NCBI GenBank assembly: GCA_027704905.1
Contig: CM051005.1
Span: forward strand, 14,769,516-14,833,515
Source: Muraenolepis orangiensis
Taxonomy: Eukaryota; Chordata; Actinopteri; Gadiformes; Muraenolepididae
Reading direction: 5' to 3'
DNA: 64,000 bases
The translations under genes and the position numbers were made by a program. Positions 1 to 11,936 of this stretch are shown here, one piece after another; positions within the stretch are counted from its first letter, which is position 1, and every line of letters begins with the position of its first letter. The notes beneath the pieces were generated by a model that made no database searches, was not told where the DNA came from, and saw nothing but the letters and a program-made list of their open reading frames with translations.

Positions 1-1504
1 CAGGAAGACAAGATGGAGATAGGGGGAGCCTTATGGCGGAGCTGCTAGAAAACCCATCCGCTATAGGAGACATAGGGCAGGCTGTATGTCAATTATTGTA
101 TGGGTGGACTCTAAAGGCTGTCTTTGTCTGGGTTTTATTTTTTAGCCTGAATTAGCTCATCTCCCAGGTGAGTCCCAGATGAAGTAATGAGAGGGTACAC
201 AAAGCACCCATGGGGTGCACAGTGATGCAGTGTTTTTTTGAAGGTCTGCCAATAACTTTAAATAGTCCTGCTTTGCCTGTAAATGACAGATGAATAGTCT
301 TCCCCGACAAGGCAGGTTGGCCTTTCTTTTCTTACTCCTGTCTGCCACTGCTGTCTGCTGACCCACCTCTCAAACAGAACAAACCAAAAGGAGGGGAAAG
401 TTTTCTTCAACTTTAATTGTGTTAATTATGCGTGAGCTCATTTGTTCGCTCTGCGTGTCTAGTGGCCATGACACCCTGCTAGTGAATAGAAGTGGACCCT
501 GAAACCTGATGGGATGACGGCCCCCTCAGGAAGGTGTAAGCGTTGTACTTCCAACCAAACGGACTGAAACTTAGCCTTGGGTTGTTGTGCTTTTACAACC
601 GCCCTGAGCCTGCTCCACGCCATCCTCGCTCCACATTACCTTCATCACAGTACCCAAGAAGACCATGAAAAGAAATCACAGTGTCCCTCACCCAAGAAGA
701 CCATGATAAGAAATCACAGTCCCTGCCCTAATCTTTGCTTCCCCTCCGTGTCCTCGCATGGCGCCTTCAAAACATTGTCATGATTTCAGCTCATTGCGGC
801 GCAGCCTCTTTTATGGTCCTGCCGGTGATTGCTGCGGTAAACAAGCGGCCGTTGTAAATTGTCGAAGCGACCGGCTGACGATGTTTTTCCGGGTAGCCGG
901 CCAGGTGCTTCGTGAACACCCTGAGAATCAGCAAGCCGCGGGCTTATCGGTCTCCTAATTAAGAAAGCAAATGTGTTTGGATTGCTCTGGGGCCTCCTCC
1001 CCTTCATGCAGTCTGATGAAGTCGGAGGCGGGGGGGGCGGGGGGGGGGGGGGGGGTTGTTGACTGCTCTCACAAGAACACCACTAAGTCAATACACTTCA
1101 ATGGACCCGTTTGGCCAGAATATCAATGCAGATGCCGACGTGGGCTGTGGGGTGGGATAACTCTGGGATGCTCCGTCTTCGTTACGGCTCGTGACAGGGG
1201 AATAAAGATTCCTAATGCTGGCAGCTGGAAGCCCGTGATAAACTGCGACAAAGAGGCGGAGCGGGGCTAGTTACTGAGGCAGTGCCGTTATCTGTCACGT
1301 GTAATGACGCGTGCTCCCCAAGTATCCGGGTTACTGTTCTGTCCATGATGCCAAGCGGCGGTAATCTGCCATGTCGCCATCTGAGCGATTGCGGTTCGGT
1401 TGGTAGAGTCGCGCTGTGGCCATACGGAGTTACGCTGGGACAAGGCGCCGCGTGTCCAAAGGATGACAAAGATGAATGAAACAAAGCAAAGAAACAAGTG
1501 AAAC
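1..1504. other. Unassigned single-copy-looking sequence
   Basis: I recognise no gene or repeat family here. A short direct repeat (acccaagaagaccatga, near 652 and 690) and a G-rich run at about 1029-1055 are the only local structures seen. Open frames are short and overlap one another on both strands, with no protein family I recognise. Confidence 0.5.
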
Positions 1505-1572
1505 GGGGCAGCAGTAGCTCAGTCTTTGCTTGGGAACCGGAAGGTCACCGGTTCAAGTCCCCGAAATGCCTG
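1505..1572 (+). repeat. tRNA-derived SINE head (truncated)
   Basis: The stretch opens with ggggcagcagtagctcag, a common start of fish tRNA-derived SINEs, and carries a canonical RNA polymerase III B box, ggttcaagtcc, at 1550-1560. The usual SINE body and LINE-like tail are missing: the sequence runs directly into a 14-bp minisatellite. It is therefore a fragment rather than a tRNA gene, because no acceptor stem closes and no anticodon arm can be drawn. The family name is not assigned. Confidence 0.65.
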
Positions 1573-1574
1573 GG

Positions 1575-1681
1575 CACTGGAACATCACGCTACACTGGAA
1601 CATCCATACTGGAACATCCATACTGGAACATCTATACTGGAACATCCATACTGGAACATCACGCTGAACTGGAACATCCAG
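1575..1681. repeat. 14-bp minisatellite (actggaacatccat)n
   Basis: About seven imperfect copies of actggaacatccat follow the SINE head directly. Some copies carry a longer variant ending in cacgct. The array probably arose inside the degenerated SINE body. Confidence 0.8.
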
Positions 1682-2100
1682 TGTGTAGTTCCCATGTACG
1701 TGTAGGGCGTCATTTAAACACCCACCATGGTTGTAGTTTCCACCACACTCGCATGCTGACCCATGTTTACCCCATTTATAAGAATAATTGTGAGCATGTC
1801 TACTATATATATTACAAACAAGTTCATCTGAGATGTCGGCAGAGAGGTCACCTGGAAACTTGTATTTATTTTCATTTAACATTTTGGCTGACAGAGGCCC
1901 AGCATATGGCAGCAAGCAAAGTTCTGCCGATGCTCGGGCTGCTCGAGGTGTGGCCATGGACCATTTTTTTTGTTCTTTTTTTGCTAATCTTAAAATAGAT
2001 CTTCATGACAGGGGAAATGGTGACACGGATGTCGGTGTCAACTCAGCACAGTCTTTAGCTACAGATGGAAGAAAGAAGGACTTATACGGACGGTTGTCAG

Positions 2101-2124
2101 AACACACACACACGCACGCACACA

Positions 2125-2172
<48 letters not shown>

Positions 2173-2182
2173 CACACACACC
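2101..2182. repeat. Compound (CA)n/(CACG)n microsatellite
   Basis: Alternating purine-pyrimidine tract: (AC)n, then (ACGC)n, then (AC)n. It is translated as His-Thr/Ala-Arg in several frames; these frames are artefacts. Confidence 0.95.
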
Positions 2183-2781
2183 CCCTCCCCCCATTGTGTT
2201 CGGAGTGGGCATTTCAGATTTAATGAAGACTAGCTGCAGGATAACACTGCCTCGGGAAAACAGTGGCACGTAAGGTTTTATAACGAATTTGACACTTTAT
2301 TCAGCCAGACCAAGATTTAGATGAAGAAAATCGGCGTGTCGAATTTTACTCCTATTTTGGCTCGACAATATGCCTGCCTATCTGTCTGTTTGTCCAGAAT
2401 TCTAATCCACCTAGCCGGGTACATTCAGCGTATCCACTTTGAGACCAAGTTACGCAATGGTCCCGGCAAGTTACAGTTTTTGCTGCAAAAATGTAAGAAT
2501 GTGAAATATCTATATATACATACTCTGGTCCAAAACCAAATTGAAACGGACCCAAACTCAATAGAACAGGGTCTTTATAATTCAGAGGAATGCAGTGGTC
2601 GTACGGAGGGAATCCAGGCTCACTTTGTGGTGATGTTAAACCTGACCCTCACCTGCCCTCAGGTGAGTTGTAGAGATTGGACGGATGCCATTAGAGAGTT
2701 ACACAGACACCAGGGGGGGGGGGGACAAAAATACGACGTCCCATTGACTTATATGAGCCATGAAGCAATACAACAAAGGAT

Positions 2782-2838
<57 letters not shown>
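2782..2838. repeat. (CA)n microsatellite
   Basis: Uninterrupted dinucleotide run of about 28 units. A G-rich run lies shortly upstream at about 2713-2723. Confidence 0.95.
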
Positions 2839-2841
<3 letters not shown>

Positions 2842-3142
2842 AAGTTTATTTATCTGTTATGTGTTGGCTTGGGGCCACGGTGTCTTCTGTGTATCTGAGC
2901 GCTGCAGGCCGTGGTCTGGGCCCACCGTGCTCTCCATTCAGGAACCAAGTGGAACCACACACAGAGGCGGAGACCGTAATCATCTCAATGGAGATGAAGA
3001 CGATAGGAGGCCCTCGTTTTATTCCTGCAACATTTTCAGAGCGCACAAATGTCTCTGGACGTCAGTTGGAAACTGACAGGATTTCCGTCTGCCCTTGTTT
3101 CCCCGCAATAAAGGCATTCATAGACTTGCCAATGATGTCAAT

Positions 3143-3490
3143 GATATATACTATAGTATATAGTACAAAGTAAATCGTTTATAGCATAGCATATAGCATT
3201 TAGTATAGTATAGTAAAGCGTAGTATAGTATTGTTGAAACTCATAATGAGGGAGGGAATGGGGAGTAAGCATTCCATTGTACTTGTTACACATCTTGAAT
3301 CTTGTGCGACCAACTCACAACCTGTTCTCATTGATCTCATCAGCCCTTGCACAAGGCACCAGACCCCTACTCTCGGGCGCTGTATATACAATAGCTGCTC
3401 ACTGCTCCTAATACTAGGATGGATTCAATGCAGAGAAACTAATTTCACTGTGTGGACATGTGACCAATAAAGAAGATTCAATCCTCAAGA
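3143..3490 (+). repeat. Interspersed repeat 3' end with (TAGTA)-rich tract
   Basis: A degenerate TAGTATA-type tract (3143-3236) is followed by a segment containing ggagggaatggggag, ccattgtacttgtt, and a terminal accaataaagaagattcaat. The last part looks like the AATAAA-bearing 3' end of a LINE or SINE. A shorter relative with the same core and a similar tagtatatagt tract lies at about 44661-44775. This duplication inside one window supports a dispersed repeat. The family is unknown to me. Confidence 0.5.
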
Positions 3491-4710
3491 TTTCGATTAA
3501 GAGGAGGAGGCCTGGACAAACCACACCCAGTTAAATGCATGATTATAGTGTGATTTAGTTTATTATCAAAGGTTGCATGTGTCCTGTATGTTTTAGATAT
3601 AGTAAGATATGTTTTTAACAGGTCATAAACATGACTGGTCCAGTCACAGATCACGTTTTTGACCAACAACATTTTCCTTTGGTGGTCGAAGGAATTATTG
3701 TTATGGCCACCAAATAATTTTCCATATTGAAATAATTATATTCCCCAATGTCATAATAAAATGTGTGCTTGATAGTTTGTGAGCCAGAACAGTGAATTCA
3801 ATGAGTATATTCAAAATAAATAAAAAGTACATACATTTCCATAGTCATTGATTAATGGCTATACAGTTACCCCAAATTGATTTAGTTCGAACTTCATAAG
3901 TTATCAAGATTTCTATCAAATTCCTGTCCTTTAATCAAAATACACCTTTTAAAAGTCCATAAATCAATTAAAAAAAACAAAACGCCATGACATTTTGTCA
4001 TCCGTCTAGTTTCTAGACAGCCTGGCAAACTTCATACTTCAAAACAATAAACAATGATCATAGTTGTGGAGTCAGAACACAGCTCTTATGTTATTTGGAC
4101 AAACATCATAAATGGAAACATGCATAAGGGTCCAACCTGACTGGCGTGGTCTCTTGTTCATGAAAATATTAACTCAGAATGAAAGTGAGTAAAAAAAAGC
4201 AAGACAGCAAGAGAGCCATGGCTAGCTTGAATGTCTTGGGGTCAAAGTTAAACAAAAGCATTTGTACTCTCTCTTTATAGAAATACAACCTTGTTAGCAT
4301 AGACACTAGACTAGCACTTATTCTACATGATTTACGAACAAGAGAAGAATCAAATAAAAAAAAAAGCTTTAAGACTCCTGAGAAATCAGTGTTGACCTCC
4401 ACTGTCGATGAGAAGATAAGAACCATTGATTCTGTCATTAAAGGAAACTGCTGCTTCCAACCATTGTATGAAGGAATCGTTCTAGAAACAAAAGCAATTT
4501 GAGACTATAGGAGCCTTTAGATATTTTGTAATGGCAAAAGACAATTTAAGGACTCACTGGAATGTTGTTGCTTCTGCATAATGGCGGTCAAACTAAACCC
4601 CATGAAGCACCCTCATAGGAATGTCTGCAGTGTTTCTACTATCATTGATATAATTGATGACCAACTCTGACCAACTGGCTGATGCTGCAGGGGCCTCCAA
4701 TCAGAACTAG
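3491..4710. other. Unassigned AT-rich sequence
   Basis: No repeat, RNA gene or convincing coding frame seen. Single short frames (for example minus strand 4169-4438) have no recognisable domain. Confidence 0.45.
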
Positions 4711-4712
4711 CT

Positions 4713-4852
4713 GGGGTGTGCAAGGCCTTCTGTGAGTGTAGGGGTGTGCAAGGCCTTCTGTGAGTGTAGGGGTGTGCAAGGCCTTCTGTGAGTGTAGGGG
4801 TGTGCAAGGCCTTCTGTGAGTGTAGGGGTGTGCAAGGCCTTCTGTGGGCGGA
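4713..4852. repeat. 28-bp minisatellite, five copies
   Basis: The core caaggccttctgtg recurs at 4721, 4749, 4777, 4805 and 4833, an exact 28-bp period. The last copy diverges at its 3' side (gggcggag). Since 28 is not a multiple of 3, all minus-strand frames show the same HTPTLTEGLA-type peptide. Confidence 0.95.
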
Positions 4853-6839
4853 GGGCCATCCTCTCCTTCATCCTTATGAAAGGTCAGCAGGTCAATGGGG
4901 TTTAAATGGTGGGAAGAGCTCCACTTGAACATGGCCACATCTTTTTAGTTTTTTAGCTTTCATGTTTTCACAGACAAGAAAAAAACCCTCAAATGATTTT
5001 ACTTGGTATGAATAGGGCAGCTACTTCATAATTAGTAGCACATACCCATGAGGTCCATTCAAGATACTTGTAAAGCAATGTGCTGGTTGTGTGTTTATGT
5101 CAGCACTCATGACAGACATGCACCGCTGTCGTCAATCCTAGCTAATTATGGACAGACATCAAATACATTAAATAGGAATACATTAAGAAAGTACATTCTT
5201 TATTTACTATGAAGCATGCAGTGGTTTTAAATGTATACAAGGAGAAAATACTAGTATATGATTTCTATAAAATGATATGTTTTACATTTTTTTAATACAT
5301 GCATATTTTATAATTTTGAAAACGAAGAATACTCTTCTTGCTCAATGTGACCAGGATGATAAATGAGTATTCTGTCTAGTCTGTGCAGATGTTCACACAC
5401 TAAGCATTGTATGGAACTCAGTCTGCGTATCTTTGTACAAGACTTTATGGTTGACTTATAAATTAAACCCACAGGATTAGCTAATAGGACGTCCTGATTC
5501 ACAACCTTATCACTGCATCGCTCCGTTGTGTTGGGTATATATAACTTAAGGTTGTAATTGGCAGGTGAAAAACTTCTCACAGCCTGATAATTGATGATTG
5601 TAAAGAGTGTCCCTGTTGAAGCGTGAATGGTGAGCGTTGAGCTATCCCAAACAGATGCGGTCTATGTCAGTTCCAGACGCTCGGGATGTCGAGCCGGGCT
5701 ATGGCTAATAAGTGACAGCTGTTTATTTCCATAGTTTAATTTGACACTTTGTGGAGCATGGCAACAGCATCAGCGTGCTACTCAGTTAATTTAGCATAAC
5801 ATATCGCAACTTTCTATCGTGACGTCTAGTAACCAAGGAATGTGTCACATTTTCTATGAAACCACAATTATCTTCTTCCGTCTTTAAATTAGAGGGAATT
5901 ATGGACAGGAATGACAACAGAGAACTGAAGGAACTAAAACTAAATGTTGAGATTTGCATTCAAAAAACCTTGACACAATGAAGGTATTATCCTTTTATCC
6001 TAAGTATTATCCTATCTTAATGCTCAGCTGTTGATTCAGAAAGAGCTGTTTTAGTGCCGGGACCATAGGGCTAAATGGGATTAGCCTCCCTTGCAACAGT
6101 CAGTGAAAATAATTTGGTTAATGGATTCCATCCAAAATATAATACAATGTGATTAAGGTAATTTATCTTTAGGCAATTAAAAAGTAATTGTGTTTTGAGA
6201 AAAAAAAAAATCGGGTGTGCTTAACTATGAAAGCAGATCTGACACAGGTTGTAATGTACTGTGTTTATCAAGCGCTTCATATCCAGGGAAAACAAATTAA
6301 TTTTCTATTAGTATGATTAGTTCTAAGACAGAAGCCAGAGTCCCATTGCTTTAATAATATTTTACGCAAGTGAATCATGATGCTGCTCAAAATTGTTGTT
6401 CTGTACTTGATTGAGATGGGTTTGTTTTCAGGCCGATTTAATTAGCATTCTTTATGCATGGAGGGGGGCTCCTAATTTGATAGGATGAGTTCTGGAGCTA
6501 TGTTTATAGTTTCCCTACTTGGACTCCAACGATTCATCGCTGCTGTTCTGAGAAGATGATGAAAACTTCAAATCAACACTGACGGTCCTAAATATAACTG
6601 TATGACAATCAGGAATATTACTTTCTATGAAATAAAATATGACAAGCTAATCTTTCACAAACATACTATGGGTAATGGGGTAAAATGGGCCCATCATAAT
6701 GGGGCCTGCTGAGGCTAATGAACACCTGGGATCTACCCTTCTTAAGGCTGCCGAAGACCGACGTCGGGCGATTGATCATTGAGAACCTTATGGCTCCCTC
6801 CTACTCGAGAACCTGTGTCTCCAGCTCCGACTACGTCGC
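4853..6839. other. Unassigned AT-rich sequence
   Basis: I see no coding, RNA or repeat signature across roughly 2 kb. The stretch is compositionally ordinary and has few tandem repeats, so it would be a reasonable place to look for conserved non-coding elements. I cannot support that from one sequence. Confidence 0.4.
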
Positions 6840-6945
6840 GTCTCAACCTAACAGTTATAAAAATCTGAATAGGATAAAAATAAGTTAAAAAGTAGTTAAA
6901 TATATAAAAATGCAATATATAAAATGCAATATGTCAGAAAAAGAG

Positions 6946-6979
<34 letters not shown>

Positions 6980-7016
6980 CAATGTAATAAAATATACATT
7001 GTTATATGCTTTACAC
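6840..7016 (-). repeat. Probable 3' UTR of the L2-type LINE, with (TA)n
   Basis: This AT-rich segment (atgcaatatgtcagaaaaag followed by a TA run at about 6952-6976) sits on the far side of the hAT insertion from the LINE coding end at 8739. When the hAT element and one copy of its target duplication are removed, the LINE stop codon joins this segment. I infer that it is the LINE's 3' untranslated tail. Confidence 0.5.
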
Positions 7017-8738
7017 CAGGGGTACTCTTGGTAACTTTTTTATTAAAGGTCCACTTGTGAATTTTATTAAAGGTCAAGGGTCCGGAACAATGCCAATAAA
7101 GTGCATGACATAAATCAACATCCATAACATATACACACACATTCAATAGAACAGTATGGTGGCTTGAACTAGTGTGAGAAATGGCCCTGTTTGCCTGTAG
7201 CCAATGTCCTGAACCTCACTGACCCAAGTGTTAATTTGCGGTGTGTGTTTTCACAATGTTCATTGTGGAAAATCCACTCGCAGCAATATGTGGAACCAAA
7301 CATGATAAGCAAATGAATGAAGAATGACCTTTTGAAGGTGGAGGAAATGTGCTGCTGTAGCCATCTTTGTCCAGAATGTCACAGGGTCACAGTCCACATC
7401 CTTCAGAGAAACATTTTCCTGGAGACCTATTAGCTCGGTTTGCAGAGATTAAACATTTGCCCCACGGGAAGATGCTCTGTGCCTCTCTTGAGAATTCTTG
7501 AACATTCTTCACCAGAAATGGAGATCCAATACAGAGCAGGACTTGCTAACACAGACTGAAATCATCAAAAACGGTTTTGAAAATGTGTTGTGCCTCTGTT
7601 ATGTCACTCCTGAGGATCTCCAACTTTCTTTGGAAGGAAGGTATTACTGACATCAGGTCACACACTGTGTTGCCTTGGCCTTGGAGTTGAGCTCATTTAG
7701 ATGAGATGTCACATCCATCAAAAAGGCCACACACTTCATATTTTCAGAATGTCATCATAAGCTGCACTGACCTGGTGTGAGTGACACACACACTTTTCTT
7801 TACTATGAACTCAAAATAATTTTGCCAAATGTTAGCTACTCACACAGCCATTATACAATGCAACCAAGAGTCATAAAATTACCTTTGTCAGAAATGCACG
7901 CAAAAGGCAGTGCTGAAGTGCTGAGGAGGCTAGTTCACTAGCTTCATAATTGTCTCCATGACATCTGATTATTATTTTCCAAGATTGGCACACAGCACTG
8001 ACTGGTGAATGATGCAGTGGTATGACAGCAGGTCTGGATGGTGCTCTTTCAGGTGCTGAACAGCCACCTTCTCTCTCACAGTCACAGCTGGAGCTCCATC
8101 AGTTGTGGTGTCCACCACAGTCTTGAGGTCAATTCCCATTTCATTCAGCGGCCATAGCCATTTGAGCCAACAGCCTGTTTGAGGCTTGATAGTAAGATTT
8201 TAACTGAGTATGTTTTGCTGTCCTCACCTCTTTGTGCTGGAGATACTGCTGTTTAAAATAGCTCACGTTTATATATAGTGGTGTTTCTCTGTCCATTCTT
8301 CATTGAATTCTCGGTTATTTTTATCAATTTTTCTTTGCTTTGGGAACTTTGAGAATGACAAGCTGTCAGTATTCGCAATGACGTGTGCAGGTCCCTGACA
8401 AACATCGACAACTAATTCTCATAACAATGACGCTGCGCTTCTGATTGGGGGAAAAAAAACCCTCCTCTCCCTAATGCAATCAATGGGAGCGTTAGACTTT
8501 CACTTTAAAAACAAAAAACAAAAAAAAGTTAACTTGCGTTAACTTGCGGTCTGCAATGCGTGTCACACTCGCGCACACAAGTTAATATTTATTCACGTCA
8601 TTCTCACAACGCGTCAGACACAAGAAAATAAACTAAATAATTACAAACTATTATAAACTAAATATAATTTACATCTTATGTGACACGGGGTCCAGTCCGG
8701 ATTGATTTTCAGTTCGGTCCGGAGTTTGAGAAGCCCTG
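7017..8738 (-). mobile_element. Degenerate hAT DNA transposon with TIRs and 8-bp TSD
   Basis: The element begins CAGGGGTACTC and ends with the inverted partner, which reads CAGGGCTTCTC on the minus strand. It is flanked by ctttacac (7009-7016) and ctatacac (8739-8746), an 8-bp target duplication with one mismatch. Eight base pairs is the hAT hallmark. The interior encodes a decayed hAT transposase on the minus strand (separate entry). The 1.7-kb length is shorter than a typical autonomous hAT, so it is both deleted and mutated. The insertion point falls on the stop codon of a minus-strand L2-type LINE, so the hAT is younger than that LINE. Confidence 0.85.
7380..8165 (-). pseudogene. hAT transposase pseudogene (SCAND3/GTF2IRD2-like group)
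   Basis: Minus-strand translation gives, in order: LNEMGIDLKTVVDTTTDGAP at about 8149-8090, a DGAPAVT motif, HPDLLSYHCIIHQSVLC at about 8040-7990, SDVMETIMKLVN at about 7970-7932, and after a frameshift FLMDVTSHLNELNSK followed by VCDLMSVIPSFQRKLEILR at about 7725-7610. These match the RNase H-like core and following segment of hAT transposases of the kind domesticated in vertebrates as SCAND3 and GTF2IRD2-type proteins. In-frame stops (two adjacent at about 7970, others at 7930, 7888 and 7832) and at least one frameshift rule out function. The N-terminal BED finger and the C-terminal dimerisation domain were not found. Confidence 0.85.
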
Positions 8739-9540
8739 CTATACACCCTTGTTCAGCAGCCTGATGGCCTGACTGTGGAAGCTATTTCTAAGTCTATTTG
8801 TGCGGAACTTGATACTGCGGTATCGCCTGCCTGACGGTAAAAGTGAATACAGTTCATGGCTGGGGTGGGCATTGTCTTTTATGATGCGTTTGGCCTTGGC
8901 CACGCACCGCTGGTTGTATATATCCAGGAGGGAGGGTAGCTCACCTCCAACGATATACTGGGCCATCCGCACCACCCTTTGAAGCGCTCTGTGCTCGAGT
9001 GCCGTGCAGTTCCCGTACCAGGCGGTGATACACCCTGTAAGAACACTCTCGATGGTGCCGGTATAGAATGTTCACAGGATGCGAGGGCCCATGCTGAATT
9101 TCCTCAGACGCCTGAGGAAATCCAGGCGTTGTTGGGCCCTTTTCACCACGTGTGTGGTCTGCGTGGACCATGTGAGGTCCTCGGAGATGTGCACGCCGAG
9201 GAACTTGAAGCTGCTGACCCTCTCTACTGCAACACCGTCGATGGAGATAGGGGCGTGCTCTCCTCTCTGCTTCCTGTAGTCCACGATCAGCTCCTTGGTC
9301 TTCTTGACGTTGAGGGCGAGGCTATTCTCCTGGTACCACTGCTCCAGTGATCCAACCTCCCAGGCCCATCACTGTCGTGTCGTCAGCAAACTTGCTGGTG
9401 ACGTTGGAGCTGTGCATAGCCATGCAGTCGTGGGTGTAGAGGTAGTAGAGGAGAGGGCTCAGCATGCATCCCTGGGGGGCTCCCGTGTTGAGGGTCAGTG
9501 GCTCTGAGGTGGTGCTGCCCATCCTCACCACCTGCTCAAC
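8739..9540 (-). pseudogene. L2-type LINE reverse transcriptase, 3' fragment
   Basis: Minus-strand reading gives the RT landmarks LNTGAPQGCMLSPLLYYLYT and KFADDTTVMG (catalytic FADD intact, at about 9365-9403), then the thumb and C-terminal region: VDYRKQRGEHAP, FKFLGVHISEDLTW, RRLRKFSMGPRIL, VVRMAQYIVGGELPS, LYSLLPSGRRYRS, RLRNSFHSQAIRLLNKGV and a TAG stop at 8741-8739. About 60 residues between FADD and the thumb are deleted, one TGA interrupts after GPRIL (about 9078), and the copy is 5' truncated near 9540, so endonuclease and palm N-terminus are missing. The clade call (L2/CR1 group) rests on remembered family landmarks. The 3' UTR lies beyond the hAT at 6840-7016. Confidence 0.85.
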
Positions 9541-10666
9541 AAATAAACAAAACAATAAACTACATGCCAAAAAGCAGCAAATAAAATGCTCTTATCCAAA
9601 TGGGGACTCATTCATGCTGATCTAATTGGCTTCAGATTGCAGCCTGGATACATCTGTGTAGCGGAGCTTCTCTGAATACGGGTATATTCACAAGTGTATT
9701 TCACTGAACTTTGCGTTGTGCGAACAGAAGCAGGATTAGCTTTGTATGAGTCATGCGGTGAAACCTAGACCTAGGCCTTGTTACACAACACACATTTCAT
9801 GTTAATGTCCATGTTTCCATAAGTGCAACACAGGCACAATGTCATGTTTGTGTAGGTCAGTGCTAGAGATAGGCTAGATAGTGATAGAAATAGTGATAGA
9901 AAGTGTTAGATATAGTGTTAGAGGTAGTGTTAGAGATGTATTGGGCTCCCTGTGGAGTGACGTTCCTCCTTATGTTATGAATCAGATATGTTATGAACAT
10001 ATGCCTTTCCTGTTTAACTTGACAACTCCACTAATTCGCAACTCATTGAGGAATCGATTTAAAGCAAAACAGTGTGAAAGCAAATATAACTCCCTCTTCC
10101 TCACTCTTTTTTTAATGTGATGTCACAGTTTAATTTAATTGTTACAAATTAATTAATTAGTAGTTAATGTATTATTAGCCATGTTTAACCGCCCCTGGAC
10201 CCTAGATGCATGTTGAAAAACTTCCACATGAAAAGGTTTCCAAAGCATCCATTTGATAAGAATTCCCTTCTCATGTGATTTAATGTATTATTGGAACCAT
10301 TGTGGTACATACAAGCATTGATGCCCTGTGCTGTGAATGTCCCAAACTGTTTATCGAACAGTTATACTTTTCAAATTCATTCATATTTATTCATGTTTAT
10401 TATGCAATTATGTGCATTTGTTATTATTGGAATTTTGAGCACCTCTTCAGTGCTGGCTATAGCGTTTCAGTGTACATTGTACACCGTACCTGAAACATGT
10501 GACAAATAAACCAAATTGGAATCGGAATCTGAATTAAATAAATATAATATATATCAACATCACAATCACAAGCTTTTTAAAATGATTTGAATACCTTTTA
10601 AAAAAAGCTGCTGTTGTTGAATCCATCCATCCACTTCCTCCTTCATAAAGCTTCTCAGAAAGAAGC
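9541..10666. other. Unassigned, with a retroelement-like 3' end
   Basis: Mostly unrecognised AT-rich sequence. At about 10470-10530 the stretch cctgaaacatgtgacaaataaa followed by gaatcggaatctgaat resembles the AATAAA-bearing 3' end of a plus-strand LINE or SINE, but no coding part is attached. A gtgttagagatagtg-like short repeat lies at 9860-9945. Confidence 0.4.
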
Positions 10667-11416
10667 TGTTATGTAGCTGTAAGTAATGTAGCTGTAAGTA
10701 ATGTATCTGTTAGTAATGTAGCTGTTATTAATGTAGCTGTCTGTATGTAATGTAGCTGTTAGTAATGTAGCTGTCTGTAAGTAATGTAGCTGTAAGTAAT
10801 GTAGCTGTAAGTAATGAAGCTGTAAGTAATGTAGCTGTTAGTAATGTAGCTGTTAGTAATGTAGCTGTCTGTAAGTAATGTAGCTGTTAGTAATGAATCT
10901 GTAAGTAATGTAGCTGTTAGTAATGTAGCTGTTAGTAATGTAGCTGTAAGTAATGAATCTGTAAGTAATGTAGCTGTTAGTAATGTAGCTGTTAGTAATG
11001 TAGCTGTAAGTAATGTAGCTGTAAGTAATGTAGCTGTAAGTAATGTAGCTGTTAGTAATGTAGCTGTAAGTAATGAATCTGTAAGTAATGTAGCTGTTAG
11101 TAATGAAGATGTACGTAATGAAGCTGTAAGTAATGTAGCTGTAAGTAAGTAATGAAGCTGTAAGTAATGAAGCTGTAAGTAATTTAGCTGTAAGTAATGT
11201 AGCTGTTAGTAATGTAGCTGTTAGTAATGTAGCTGTTAGTAAGTAATGTAGCTGTAAGTAATGAAGCTGTAAGTAATGTAGCTGTTAGTAATGTAGCTGT
11301 TAGTAATGTAGCTGTATGTTAGTAATGTAGCTGTTAGTAATGTAGCTGTTAGTAATGTAGCTGTTAGTAAGTAATGTAGCTGTAAGTAATGAAGCTGTAA
11401 GTAATGTAGCTGTTAG
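10667..11416. repeat. 15-bp satellite (taatgtagctgttag)n, left part
   Basis: About 50 variants of a 15-bp unit, mainly differing as gctgttag, gctgtaag or gaagctg, with occasional gtctgtaag and gtatgttag insertions. The array is continuous with 13411-14150 once the LTR element is removed. Every unit contains AGCT. The terminal gttag at 11412-11416 is the left copy of the LTR element's target duplication. Confidence 0.95.
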
Positions 11417-11921
11417 TGTCACGATGAGGAGTGTGGGTTGGACCCCGAACGCAGACAACGACAGATGGAGAGTGATACGAACGGCTTTATTAGCACAAGC
11501 ACACACAAAGACACAAGGGTGCATGGGAGTAGAATAAATACGTGAACGCAGAGTAAGTAGGCGACCGGGGTGCGAACTATCTCTCCGATAGACGCAGTCG
11601 GGCGATCGAAACAGACGGGAGAGGGCAGGCGACCGGGGTGCGAACTATCTCTCCGATAGACGCAGTCGGGCGATCGAAACAGTATCCGTAACGACCTCAC
11701 GCTGGGGTAAAGGATAGACAAAGTATATATACCCCAGGTGAGGTGATTAGCAATTAGACAAGGGAATTATTGAGTCCAGGTGTGTGTGTGTGTATGTGTG
11801 TGGCCAGCGCACGTGGCTAGGCCACGCCCCCTGCCAACCAACGTGATTGTTGACAGGGGTGTGTGCGCCACCAGCGCACGTGGCTAGGCCACGCCCCCTG
11901 CCAACCACCGTAACCGTGACA
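11417..11921 (-). repeat. 3' LTR (505 bp)
   Basis: It begins tgtcacgatgagg and ends accgtaaccgtgaca in plus-strand reading. In element orientation it shows a 37-bp direct repeat in U3 (11871-11907 and 11804-11840), a TATA box gtatatatac at 11732-11723, a predicted transcript start near 11700, a 55-bp direct repeat downstream (11628-11682 and 11560-11614), and AATAAA at 11491-11486. Cleavage would be expected some 15-25 nt later. Confidence 0.93.
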
Positions 11922-11936
11922 GTACCCCCCCCTCAA
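11922..11936 (-). promoter_or_regulatory. Polypurine tract (plus-strand primer)
   Basis: In element orientation the interior ends ttgaggggggggtac directly against the 3' LTR. This is the expected position and composition of the RNase H-resistant primer for plus-strand DNA synthesis. The ORF stop codon (TGA, 11935-11933) overlaps it, an unusually tight packing. Confidence 0.85.

Noticed and set aside
1505..1572. tRNA gene
   Set aside because: A B box is present but the cloverleaf does not close; the sequence matches a SINE head.
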